Shown here one piece after another: positions 1-15,311 of a stretch of 64,000 bases of DNA (the stretch's first letter is position 1; the number at the start of each line of letters is the position of its first letter). Source of the DNA: Lathyrus oleraceus (Eukaryota; Streptophyta; Magnoliopsida; Fabales; Fabaceae). Where the stretch lies: contig NC_066583.1 in assembly GCF_024323335.1 (NCBI RefSeq), positions 362,515,877 through 362,579,876 on the forward strand, written 5' to 3'. Both the position numbers and the translations under genes were made by a program. Below the pieces are notes generated by a model that did no database searches, was not told the origin of the DNA, and was given only the letters and a program-made list of their open reading frames with translations.

Positions 1-799
1 CCAATTTCCATCCTATAAACATCTCTCACAATTTTTTAAGGATTTTCATCATCAACCATGTACATATATCAATAATTCATTCACCAAACACCGACACATC
101 ATCCCTTTATAATTACTCATAACTTATTCATCATGTTCATACCCCAAAACCCTTATTCCATGATCATGACAGAAAAATTCGACAAGCATCATCACATTAA
201 ATTCATACAACAATCAAGGATTTATATATAATAATCACAACCTAATCATCTCATCATACAAACATTGTAAACCACCAAGAATTTCAATAAAAAATATGAT
301 AAAGAGTAAACCTAAGAGGGAAGGACCCCTCACTACCCTCTCATGGATATACACCCTTATAAAAATGATTTTTCTCTCCCCTTACCTTAGATTGTTAAAC
401 TCCAATTCTTAACAATGATGATTTTATTGATCCTCCTAGCTTTTTCTCTTCTCTTCCTAGTTCTCCTTTCCCCAGTTTTCACGTATTCTATAACTTTCCA
501 TCTTCTCACTTCCAATTTTCTTATAACAACCAAATTTTCTATTTTTATTTAAAATCTAATATTATTATTTTATTAAATCTAAACTAAATATTTATTTTAA
601 TAAATCCAAATCAAATATTTATTTTAATATATCACTTTAACAATAATAATTAAAATATTAATTATTAATATTATTTATATAAATCATCCTAATTAAATAA
701 TAGTAACAACCACTACTTCTTCCATCATTCCCATATCTCTACCTTTTTGCTCACACACCCCAAACATTTTAAATTCAAATTTTTAAGTTTGTTGTACTA
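1..799. other. Unresolved AT-rich DNA, possibly an old LTR fragment
   Basis: No coding region is recognisable. The stretch at about 300-480 (a 'ccccttaccttag' phrase followed by a CT-rich tract) resembles the part of the element 2 LTR near 8480-8590, so this may be a decayed Tekay-like LTR read on the - strand. No LTR end, PBS or target duplication could be located. The resemblance is by eye only. Confidence 0.3.
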
Positions 800-3063
<2,264 letters not shown>

Positions 3064-3067
3064 TTAG

Positions 3068-3079
3068 TGGTATCAGAGC
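3068..3079 (+). other. Primer binding site, tRNA-iMet, element 1
   Basis: TGGTATCAGAGC is the complement of the 3' end of plant initiator tRNA-Met. It lies four bases after the LTR end, which fixes the LTR boundary and the + orientation. Confidence 0.9.
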
Positions 3080-3191
3080 AGTTCGGTCTGTCCGACCAAG
3101 TTTTTATATGATATCAATTCCCTGTTAGTCGATGAGTGTGTGTACACTATCGATGCATTATTTCTTCTATGGTTGTTTGATGGTGTGCAGA

Positions 3192-5810
3192 ATGACTGGG
3201 AGAAACGATCATGCTATTGCCGAAGCTTTGGAATCGCTCGCTCAGGTGATGGCTCAAAATTCTAAGAACATTCAGAATAGGGGAGAAGGAGGAGCTCTTG
3301 ATGAGTTTCGCCCTTTGGGAAAATTTCAGAGGAGCAATGCACCAACTTTCAAGGATAGCCATAATCCAGAGGGTGCACAAGCATGGCTCAAAGTAACTGA
3401 GAAGATCTTTCGAGTGATGGCTTGCACTTTGGATCAAAAGGTACAATTTGGTACTCATATGTTGTTAGAGGAAGCTTAGGATTAGTGTGATAACACGCAT
3501 TAAAGATTGGAAGCTATTGGTATAAAGATAACTTGGGTTGTGTTAAAAGAAGAAATCTTGGAGAAGTATTTCCCCGAGGACGTTCGTGGCAAGAAGGAGA
3601 TATAGTTCCTTGAGCTGAAGCAAATGACATGACTGTGGCAGAGTATGCTTCAAAGTTTTAGGCGTTGGTGAAGTTTTGTCCCTATTATAACCATGCTGAT
3701 GCTGAGACTTCCAAATGTCTCAATATGGGCTAAGACCAGAGATCAAACAAGGTATTGGATACCAACAGATTCGTAGGTATGCTGAACTGGTGAATAAGAG
3801 TAGAATCTACGATGAGGATAACAGAGCCTGATATGCTAACTATAGGAGTCTTAGTGAGAAGAAAGGGAATGAACAATTTTGAGGGAAACTTTATGTAACT
3901 CCAGTTGACAAAGGGAAGCAGAAGGCTTCAGATGGGAAGACAAATGGGGGAGGGGCTCCCGCTTTTGTCAAGTGCTTCAAGTGTGGCGAGCTGGACCACC
4001 ATGCTAATGGATGTAATAATAAGGTTTTGAGATGTTACAATTATGGAAAAATGGGTCACCGTGTTGCAAAGTGAAATAATGGTGGTCCGACTTGTTACAA
4101 TTATGGTGAACCTGGCATATATTAGTACACAATGTCAGAAGCCAAAGAAGACGACCGCTACTACTGCCCAACATATTAGCAGAGTGTTTACTTTGAGTGG
4201 TTTAGAGGTTCCCAAGATAGATAATTGATAAAAGGTACTTGTTTCATTAAAAATGTTGAGTTAACAGTTATTATTGATACTGGCGCTACTCATTAGTTTA
4301 TTTCGCTTGAGTGTGCTATGAGGTTGGGTTTAAAATGATCTTCTATGGTTGGGAGTATGGTTATCGATACCCTGACAAATAGTTATGTGACTACTGCATT
4401 AGTTTGTTTGAGTTATCCTTTGACCATTTATGGTAAGAATTTTGTGATGGACTTGGTCTGTATACCTTTGCATCAAATCGATATTATTCTTAGAATGAAC
4501 TGGTTGGAGTTCAACTATGTTCAGATCAACTGCTACAGCAAAACCACGAGGTTCCCATAGTTTAGTGATTATGGAGAGATGATATTTTTATTTGCTAAGC
4601 AAGTAGAAGAACTCTTAGAATATGCGACTCAGATGTTTGCAATGTTTGCATCATTACAAGTCGACAATAAGGCTGCAAGTGTTGATCTGCCTGTTGTGTG
4701 AAATTTCTCAGATGTATTTCCAGATGATATCAGTGACTTGCCACCAGAGCTTGAGATTGAGTTTTCCATTGATGTGGAACCTGGTACTAATCGTGTGTCG
4801 ATGGCTCCGTATAGGATGTCAACTTCAGAGTTGGGTGAATTGAAGAAGCAGTTGGAAGAGTTGTTTGAGAAGAAGTTAGAAGTTTGTTCGACCAAGTGTT
4901 TCTCTGTGGGGTGTGCCAGTGTTGCTAGTTAAGAAAAAGGACAGAAGTATGAGGTTGTGTGTTGACTACAGACAATTGAATACAATTACTATAAAAAACA
5001 AGTATCATCTTCCAAGAATTTATGATCTGATGGATCAATTGGTGGGTGCTTGTGTGTTTAGCAAGATAGATTTGAGGTCAGGTTATCATCAGATTCATGT
5101 GAAACCAGACAACATTCTGAAGACTGCATTCAGGATAAGGTATAGTCATTATGAGTATACGATAATGCCGTTTGGAGTGTCTAATGCGCTAAGTGTGTTC
5201 ATGGAGTATATGAATATGATTTTCCATCCTTATCTGGATCAATTTGTGGTTGTATTCATCGATGACATCTTGATATATTCTAAGTCTGAGGAAGAATATG
5301 CAGAGCATTTAAAAGTTGTATTGCAGCTATTGAGAGATGATAAGCTTTATGCCAAGTTGTCCAAGTGTGAATTCTGGTTAAAAGAAGTCAGTTTCCTCGG
5401 TCATGTGATTTATAGTGGAGGAATTTCTGTTGATCCGTCAAAAGTTGATGTTGTGTTGTAGTGGGAGACTCCAAAGTCTGCTATTGAGATTCAAAGTTTC
5501 CTTGGCTTCGCTGGTTATTATCGCAGGTTTATAAAAGGCTTTTCAAAGTTAACACTGCCTTTGAATCAATTGACTCGAAAAGGTCAAGCTTATGTGTGAG
5601 ATGTTTCATGTGAATAGAGTTTTGTAGAACTCAAGAAGAAATTAACGAGTTCTCCGATATTGATCCATCCTAATCTAAGTGAGTCTTTTGTAGTATATTG
5701 TGATGTGTCAAAGACAAGTCTTGGTGGTGTACTGATGCAGAATGGTCAGGTCGTTGCTTATGCTTCCAAACAACTGACGGTTCATGAAACAAAATAATCC
5801 TACGCATGAC
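3192..5810 (+). pseudogene. Element 1 gag-PR-RT-RNase H, decayed
   Basis: The likely gag start is ATG 3192 (MTGRNDHAIAEALESLAQ), a usual Tekay gag N-terminus; the longer upstream reading from 3132 runs through leader sequence. Stops and frameshifts follow from 3479. Landmarks stay in order: a CCHC knuckle at about 3972-4013 (CFKCGELDHHANGC), a second degenerate knuckle at 4033-4074, the protease motif DTGATH at about 4272-4290 followed by a stop, and an RT block open from 4913 to 5461 with the catalytic FIDDILIYS at about 5255. A stop at 5459-5461 follows, then an RNase H N-terminus to 5810, where the hAT-like element cuts in. Element 2 carries a close homologue of the whole region. It cannot make an active polyprotein. 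Confidence 0.9.
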
Positions 5811-6222
5811 TAGGCATGGCAACATAACCCGTACCCACGAGTACCCACCCGAACCCGCCCCAAAGTTGATGGGGAAAACCCGTTTTGACTAGGTTTGGGT
5901 TTTCCCCGGTTATAAAATATGGGGATGAGTCGGATAATGGGGAGACTAGTACCCACCCCGAACCCGCCCCGTTTATTTCATTATGTACATTATCATTTAT
6001 TTTTGATAATTTAGAATATTAAATAAGTGACCAATGTTTTAATATTTTGATTTGTATTAATTATTTAAAATATTCGAAATGTATGTATGTACTTTTACTA
6101 GATTGTTTTATTTTATTATTTTTAATGTAATTTGATTTTTTAAAAAATAAATATTTCTATTAAATTTTTTTTTTACTAAATGGATGGTGGCGGAGCGGGG
6201 ATACCCGAACCAAACCCGAACA

Positions 6223-8863
<2,641 letters not shown>

Positions 8864-8878
8864 ACTCTGCCCCACTTG
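8864..8878 (-). other. Polypurine tract of element 2
   Basis: On the - strand this reads as a purine-rich run (CAAGTGGGGCAGAGT) directly before the 3' LTR, the expected plus-strand primer site. It confirms the LTR edge and the - orientation. Confidence 0.75.
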
Positions 8879-8904
8879 AAATATTTTCGTCTTCGAAAAT
8901 TACC

Positions 8905-9946
8905 TCAAGCAAACAACTCGGGATATGAATCCCTCATCTGACTCTCAAGCTCCCACGTCACATTTCCACCAGCCGGTCCTCCCCAAGCAACTTTCACCAA
9001 AGCGATCTCTTTACCACGGAGTTGTTTCACCTCTCTATCTTCTATCCGCATAGGTAATATCTCCACGTATAAATTATCTCTAACCTCAACATCATCTAAT
9101 TGGAGAACATACGAAGGATCCGCAATGTATCTCCTCAATTGAGACACGTGAAACACATCATGGAGATTAGCAACTGACGGCGGCAACGTAATCCGATAAG
9201 CCACATCACCTACTTTCTTGGAAATCTAATACGAACCAATAAAACGTGGCGTCAACTTACGCGACTTCAGTGCTCTACCAACACAGGGTTACCGGAGTAA
9301 CTCTTAAAAACACATGATCATCCACCTTAAACTCAAGCGCTTTCCTTTTCTTGTCATGGTAACTCTTCTGACGACTCTGAGAAACCTTCATCTTCTCTCT
9401 GATCATCTTAATCTTATCAGTAGTTTGTTGAACTATCTCAGGTCCAACCACAACACTCTCTTCAGATTCGTACCAACACAAAGGCGTCTTACACCTTCTA
9501 CCATACAAAGCTTCAAATAGAGTGATACCAATACTCGAATGAAAACTATTGTTGTAGGTAAACTCAATCAAAGGCAAATAACTATCCCAAGCACCTCCCT
9601 ATTCCAAAACACAGGCTCTCAAAAGATCCTCAAGCGACTGAATTGTCCTCTCAGTCTGACCATTTGTCTGCGAATGATAAGCAGAACTTAAACACAACTT
9701 TGTACCCAAAGCACGTTGCAAACCTTCCCAAAATCTCGAAGTAAACCTTGCATCCCTATCTGACACAATGCTAGACGGAATACCATCAAAACTGACAATT
9801 TTCTCAATATACAGCTTTGCAAGCCTCTCCATCGGATAATCCATTCTAATCGGAATAAAGTGGGTAGATTTTGTCAACCTGTCCACAATAACCCAAATAA
9901 CTTTACAATTACTCGGAGTCCTAGGTAAACCAGAAATAAAATCCAT
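8905..9946 (-). pseudogene. Element 2 integrase core and chromodomain, decayed
   Basis: Reading down from 9946 the integrase core gives MDFISGLPRTP, then the acidic triad in VDRL, SDRDARF and QTERTIQSLED. The frame breaks at about 9600. The block 9577-9275 continues the integrase C-terminal half, with the LYGRRCKTPLCW motif. After another break at about 9205-9274, 9204-8905 encodes the C-terminus: FHVSQLRRY followed by a chromodomain-like segment YVEILPMRIEDREVKQLRGKEIALVKVAW and the ending SQMRDSYPELFA. A chromodomain at this position is characteristic of chromoviruses, where it is thought to direct integration to chromatin. The breaks make it non-functional. Confidence 0.9.
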
Positions 9947-9985
9947 AGAAATACTATCCCATTTCCATTCAGGAATAGATAACGG

Positions 9986-11692
9986 TTATAACAAACCAGA
10001 TGACTTCTGATGCTCAATCTTCAATTTCTGATAAATCAAACACGAATACAAAAATTCCGCAATCTCCTTCTTCCTACCAGGACACCAAAACAATTTCCTC
10101 AAATCTTGATACATCTTAGTAGCACCAGGATGAATACTCAAACCACTACGATGTCCTTCATCAAGAATCCTCTTTCTCAAATCCGAAACATCGGGAACAC
10201 AAACTCTATCATGACACCTCAGGATACCATTCTCATCAATCCGAAAATCACCACATTTACCTTGATTGATCAACATCAATCGATCTACCAAAACCAAATC
10301 AGATTTCTGACCTTCTCGAATCTCATCCAAAATTCCACTAGTAAGCTTCAACATACCAAGCTTCACTCCAAAAGAAGTCTCTTCACAAACCAAACTCATA
10401 TCTCGAAATTGTTCAAGCAAATCCAATTCTCGCACCATCAACATCGACATATGCAAAGATTTCCTACTCAAAGCGTCGGCTACAACATTCGCTTTTCCAA
10501 GGATGGTAATGCAAACCAAAATCATAACCTTCAAGAATTCCAACCATCTCCTTTGCCTCATATTCAACTCTTCCTGATCGAACAAATACTTCAAACTCTT
10601 GTGATCACTAAACACATCGAATCTCGACCCAAACAAATAATGTCTCCAAATCTTCAAAACAAACACAACAACAGCTAATTCCAAATCATGAGTTGGATAA
10701 TTCCTCTCATGCACTTTGAGTTGCCTTGAAGCATAAGCTACAACTTGTTGATTCTGCATTAACATACCTTCTAAACCTATCAAAGAAGCATCACAATACA
10801 CAACAAATGGTTCTGATGGATTCGGTAAAATCAAAACAAGAGCAGTAGTCAATCTCTTCTTCAGCTCTTGAAAACTAGCTTCACACTGTGCAGTCCAAAT
10901 GAAAGTTTGACCTTTCCTAGTCAACTGCGCTAACGACAAAGATAACCTAGAAAAGCCTTCAATAAACTTTCGATAATAACTTGCCAAACCAAGAAAACTA
11001 CGAATCTCAAACACAGATTTCAGTGCTTCCCATTGAGATATAGCCTCAATCTTAGAAGGATCAACCGAAATACCACCACTAGAAATCACATGGCCAAGGA
11101 AACTCACTTCCTTCAACCAAAACTCGCACTTTGAAAGTTTAGCAAATAACTGTTTCTCTTTCAATACAGATAAAACAATCCTCAAATGCTCAGCATGATC
11201 CTCTTCACTCTTTGAATAGATCAAAATATCATCGATAAACACAACAACAAACTTTTCGAGATATTTATGAAAAATCCGATTCATGTACTCCATAAATACA
11301 CCAGGTGCATTCGTTACACCGAAAGGCATCACCGAATACTCATAGTGTCCATACCTTGTTCTAAAAGAAGTCTTATGAATATCTTCAGCTTTCACACGGA
11401 TCTGATGATACCCAAACCTCAAATCAATCTTGCTAAACACACAAGCACCAACCAACTGATCCATCAAATCATCAATCCTCGAAAGCGGATACTTATTCTT
11501 GATAGTAACCTTATTCAGTTGTATGTAATCCACACATAACCTCATAGTACCTTCTTTCTTCTTAACTAACAATACAGGTGCACCCCACGGTGACATACTC
11601 GGACGAATAAACCTCTTATCAAGCAAATCCTCTAGTTGACTCTTCGTCTCTTCAACTCTTTCAACTCATATGGTGACATCCGATATGAAGCC
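9986..11692 (-). pseudogene. Element 2 RT, RNase H and integrase zinc-binding region
   Basis: A 546-codon open stretch (11626-9986) starts inside RT. Visible are [11 protein letters not shown], the catalytic [13 protein letters not shown], the connection block [16 protein letters not shown], and RNase H from [15 protein letters not shown] through [15 protein letters not shown]. The start of integrase follows, with the segment [26 protein letters not shown]. In RNase H the phrase before [13 protein letters not shown] is altered compared with element 1. Upstream, at about 11640-11690, a small duplication shifts the frame, so the link to protease is broken. Element 3 is inserted at 11692/11693. 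This is the best-preserved pol of the two Tekay-like copies. Confidence 0.92.
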
Positions 11693-13500
11693 TGTAAAGA
11701 CAAAGAGTCAGACAACATACGATCGCAAGTTTCGATGATGACAAAAGACCATCATGCACGTCTACAAACAAATGAAACACATTACCCACCATATCCTTTT
11801 CTACGTTTGTCTAAACCTATTATAATGATCAAAAACATATGTGGACAAAGTGTGATCATGACGAAATGCATGAAAATCACAAAACACAGTTTTATGCAGA
11901 TTTGAAGGCCTTGAGTCGACCATAGGGGTCAGCTCAAAGCTCACGGGTCAGCGTAAAGCTCAGCAGAACTGAGATTGGTCAGCGCATGCTTCTTTGCGTC
12001 GACCATAAGGGTCGGCGCATAACTCACGGGTTAGCGCAAAAATTCCTTGAGTCGACCAGAAGTCAGCGCATGGCTTAATGAAGTTATCCTGGGTCAGCGC
12101 ATGGAACCATGGGTCGACCATAGGGGTCGGCGCATCACTCACGGCTCAGCGCACGCCGACCTATGGTCGACCGCTCGTGCGTAAACTCAGTTTTCTGAGT
12201 TATTTCCACTGTTTGAAAGTCTGTTATTTTTGGTTTGTTTGTCAGTTACTATATATACAAGTCAAAACACTTTTGTTAACTAACATTTGCTAATTTGAGT
12301 TCAAGTGTTCAAGGAAACAAGAAAGAGTGAAAAAGGTGTCCAAGACTCATCATCTTCATCTTCAACATTTCACAACTCATCATCTGCAAACAATTACTTT
12401 TGATGTGGTTCGTGATCGATTAAAGGTGATAAGGTTCGAAGCTGTGATCGAAGAATCCAGTTCGGGTTGAAGCTTGTGGCAGGTTCTTTCTTGAATAAAA
12501 CCGTTAGGATTTTGTCCTCCAATACGGGTTTGTGTTTGGGGTTTTTTGGACGAATCGTTCTTCAATATTCAGCCGAGCGAAGGTGATTGAGAAGAGGAAG
12601 TCTTCATCAGTCTAGTAGCGGATTCGGCGGCATTGAAGTGAAGGATTCGGGTTCGACTCGTTGTGTTTGAGATCAGTCGGGCCGAGGGTTTGAAGAACGG
12701 AAGATTCTTCAACAAAGGGGCTGGAATCGGAGGTCTAGCAACAACGATCGAAGGTCTTGATTCATCTTGAGTCAAGGAGCAAGGATTGGAAGCATCATTC
12801 AACACATTGGAAGTTCTGTTGTTTACATGCTTTGCAATCCTTGTATAAACGATTAAATTTCACAGGTGATATCTAATTAATCATCTCAATTCTATTTTTA
12901 GAATTGAGGGCAGACGTACCCCGAAGCGAGGACGGCGGGGGAACTGCCTCATCAAATCTCTGTCTTCTTTAATTTTCTGCATAAGTGCTTATCAGCTTAA
13001 AAATTAAGTAATTTTAGTTTAAGCAATTTTACCAAACGTTGATATAAGTTGAGTAAGAGAGTAAAACTGTTGTTTGAATACAAAGTACAATAGTATATTG
13101 TACTAGATAAATTTGAATTACTTACTCAACTCAAATATCTCTTGGAGTATATGCACACCAAGTGTTTGTGAATTTGCATAAGCCAAAGTTGCCTTAAGTT
13201 TGCACTCAGTTTAATTTGGTATTTTGGATCATTGGAACTAGGCTTGCTAGTTAGTGAAATATATCAATTGAGTGTGCAAATAGTGTAGTGATTTGTATTT
13301 CATTTTATCTCTAATCCATTAGCTTAACGCATATCCGGTTTTCCAATAACGGTTCGTTTTAGACTAAAATTTTCCTCGGCTGCTTCCGCATTTAAAACAA
13401 ATTTTCAAAACCAATTTTCTTTCAAATTGGTAGCGCCGACTCAAGTTTTTAATTGGGATCTATTCAACCCCCCCTTCTAGATCCGTGCCATAGTCTAACA
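11693..13500 (+). repeat. 5' LTR of element 3
   Basis: TGTAAAGAC to AGTCTAACA, 1808 bp, nearly identical to 21029-22837. GTCGAC recurs at 11915, 11998, 12051, 12113 and 12166 among related phrases such as GGTCAGCGCA, giving a GC-rich repeated block at about 11913-12178 upstream of the TATA box. Confidence 0.97.
12250..12258 (+). promoter_or_regulatory. TATA box of the element 3 LTR promoter
   Basis: CTATATATACAAG lies about 560 bp into the LTR, just after the GTCGAC-rich block. The same site is at 21587-21595 in the 3' LTR. It is the best TATA candidate for genomic RNA; the start site is inferred. Confidence 0.6.
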
Positions 13501-13502
13501 AG

Positions 13503-13515
13503 TGGTATCAGGAGC
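13503..13515 (+). other. Primer binding site of element 3, variant tRNA-iMet type
   Basis: TGGTATCAGGAGC begins two bases after the 5' LTR. It is the initiator tRNA-Met complement with one extra G compared with the usual TGGTATCAGAGC seen in elements 1 and 4. Confidence 0.8.
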
Positions 13516-13556
13516 TCCGGTTCACTCCGTGCTTCAAAATACAACTTTGAGAGAAA

Positions 13557-15311
13557 ATGGCTAACGAACCTAAAGGGGCTTACAATAGAGCTCCCGTTTT
13601 CAATGGTGAAAATTATAGTTATTGGAAAGACTGTATGCGGGTGCACATAAATTCCATAGATAGAAAAATATGGAATGTTATTCTCAATGGTCCAATTCAA
13701 ATAACCATGACCAATGAGAACAACGAAGTGGTGCCTAAGCCCGAAGCACAATGGACCGATGATGATGAAAAGAAATACAATTATGATTGGAAAGCCAAAA
13801 ATATCCTAATCTCCTCATTAGGTGTAGATGAATACTATCGTGTATCCCATTGTCCTACTGCTAAGGCCATGTGGGATTCACTACAAATTGCCCATGAGGG
13901 GACAAATGATGTTAAATTGGCTAGAATCAATACACTAACACAAGAGTTTGATCTCTTTTTCATGGAGCAAGGGGAAACCATTGCCGACATGCAAAAGAGA
14001 TTCACTCATCTCATCAATCGATTACATTCACTTGGTAGGCCTGTTTCCAATGATATTGCTACTAATAAGATCTTAAGATGTCTCAACAGGGAATGGCAGC
14101 CGAAAGTAACCGCCATCAAAGAGGCAAATGATCTTACCACTTTGGACTTGACAACATTGTTCGGTAAACTACAAGAGCACGAACAAGTTCTCTTAAGCCT
14201 GGAACAACACGAAAAGAAAGACAAGAAAGACAAAGCAAAGGTGAGTGAAAAGAAATCAATAGCTCTAAAGACTTCCTCCTCAAAGTCTCAAGCAAAAGAG
14301 CAAAGTGATTATTCATCGAGTGACGAAGAAGAAGAGGACAAGAGTGAAGATATGGGGATGTTCGTCAAACGCTACAACCGTTACGTGAGAAAGAACGGCA
14401 TCCAACATTCCGAGAAGAACTTGGTAAACTTCCGGAAGCAATCTAGGTTCTCTAAAAATGATGACTCAAAAGGAAAAACAACTAGAGGGTCGTGCTATAA
14501 GTGTGGAAAGCCGGGTCACTACAAACCGGACTGTCCGATGAACAAAAAGACAAAAGAAAAAGATTCATACAAATCACACAAGAAACCATCAAAGCCAAGG
14601 AGAGCATACATAGCTTGGGAAAGCGATAGCGACTCCTCCGATGATGAAAGTTCTAGTGATGAAGATGAAAATGCAAATCTATGTCTTTCTGCTCATCAAA
14701 AGAACAAAAAGAAACAGGTACGACATGCTAAATATGAAAAATCCTCTAGTATGTCTCATCATGAATTGCAAACTGCTTTTGATACTTTACACTATGAAGC
14801 GAAAGAGGCCTTTAAAAGGCTTGCCTCAAATAAGAATTTTTTTTCTCATTTGGAACATAAAATTCAAGAATCCGAACGGAAACTTGAGGCAATTAAAGCT
14901 TCTATAGTGGAAAGCACAAAAACAAGTTATGAGGACCTTAAAAGTAGAATGATGAACTTTGGGTGTGATACTTGTTACATTTGGCAAGGTGAAGTAAGAA
15001 ACCTAAAAGCCAAACTTGACAAGGCTCTTGAGCCCAAGATTACTTTTGCTATCGACAAATCTAATTTTCGAAAAAGTATGGTTAATCCATATCAAAAATA
15101 TAAATATGTTATAAAAGATGAAGATAGCAAAAGCAATCCAAATGTAACTTTCTCTTGTCTCTATTATTGCAAGAAAGGCCATTCCATTGCTAAATGTAGA
15201 TTTAGGAGGTTTTTAGTTCCTAAAGGCATTTATCAATGGATGCCCAAATGCAACCATTTCGTTCCTCACCACTCAGGACCCAATAAGCAATTGGGTACCT
15301 TCTCTTGTTAA
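13557..15311 (+). CDS. Element 3 gag polyprotein (584 aa)
   Basis: A capsid/nucleocapsid precursor that would form the cytoplasmic virus-like particle. ATG 13557 lies 42 bp after the PBS. The N-terminus (NGENYSYWKDCMRVHI) and the QEFDLFFMEQGETIADMQKRFTHLINRL block match the copia gag family (UBN2-type). A lysine- and acidic-rich linker follows, then a canonical CCHC knuckle CYKCGKPGHYKPDC at about residue 312. A second, imperfect knuckle (CLYYCKKGHSIAKC) sits at about residue 532, preceded by a helical, probably coiled-coil, stretch around 400-500. The frame is open throughout. It stops at 15311 while protease continues in another frame, so a shift is needed to make Gag-Pol. Confidence 0.9.
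   Translation: MANEPKGAYNRAPVFNGENYSYWKDCMRVHINSIDRKIWNVILNGPIQITMTNENNEVVPKPEAQWTDDDEKKYNYDWKAKNILISSLGVDEYYRVSHCPTAKAMWDSLQIAHEGTNDVKLARINTLTQEFDLFFMEQGETIADMQKRFTHLINRLHSLGRPVSNDIATNKILRCLNREWQPKVTAIKEANDLTTLDLTTLFGKLQEHEQVLLSLEQHEKKDKKDKAKVSEKKSIALKTSSSKSQAKEQSDYSSSDEEEEDKSEDMGMFVKRYNRYVRKNGIQHSEKNLVNFRKQSRFSKNDDSKGKTTRGSCYKCGKPGHYKPDCPMNKKTKEKDSYKSHKKPSKPRRAYIAWESDSDSSDDESSSDEDENANLCLSAHQKNKKKQVRHAKYEKSSSMSHHELQTAFDTLHYEAKEAFKRLASNKNFFSHLEHKIQESERKLEAIKASIVESTKTSYEDLKSRMMNFGCDTCYIWQGEVRNLKAKLDKALEPKITFAIDKSNFRKSMVNPYQKYKYVIKDEDSKSNPNVTFSCLYYCKKGHSIAKCRFRRFLVPKGIYQWMPKCNHFVPHHSGPNKQLGTFSC

Noticed and set aside
3068..3079. tRNA gene at the TGGTATCAGAGC sites
   Set aside because: Only the tRNA 3' complement is present; these are primer binding sites next to LTRs. 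No full tRNA gene was recognised in the window.
10010..10678. 222-codon + strand frame
   Set aside because: It is the shadow of the - strand RT/RNase H of element 2.
11913..12178. CRISPR-like array of GTCGAC and GGTCAGCGCA repeats
   Set aside because: Repeats are short, unequal in spacing and inside a plant LTR; the context is a eukaryotic retrotransposon.
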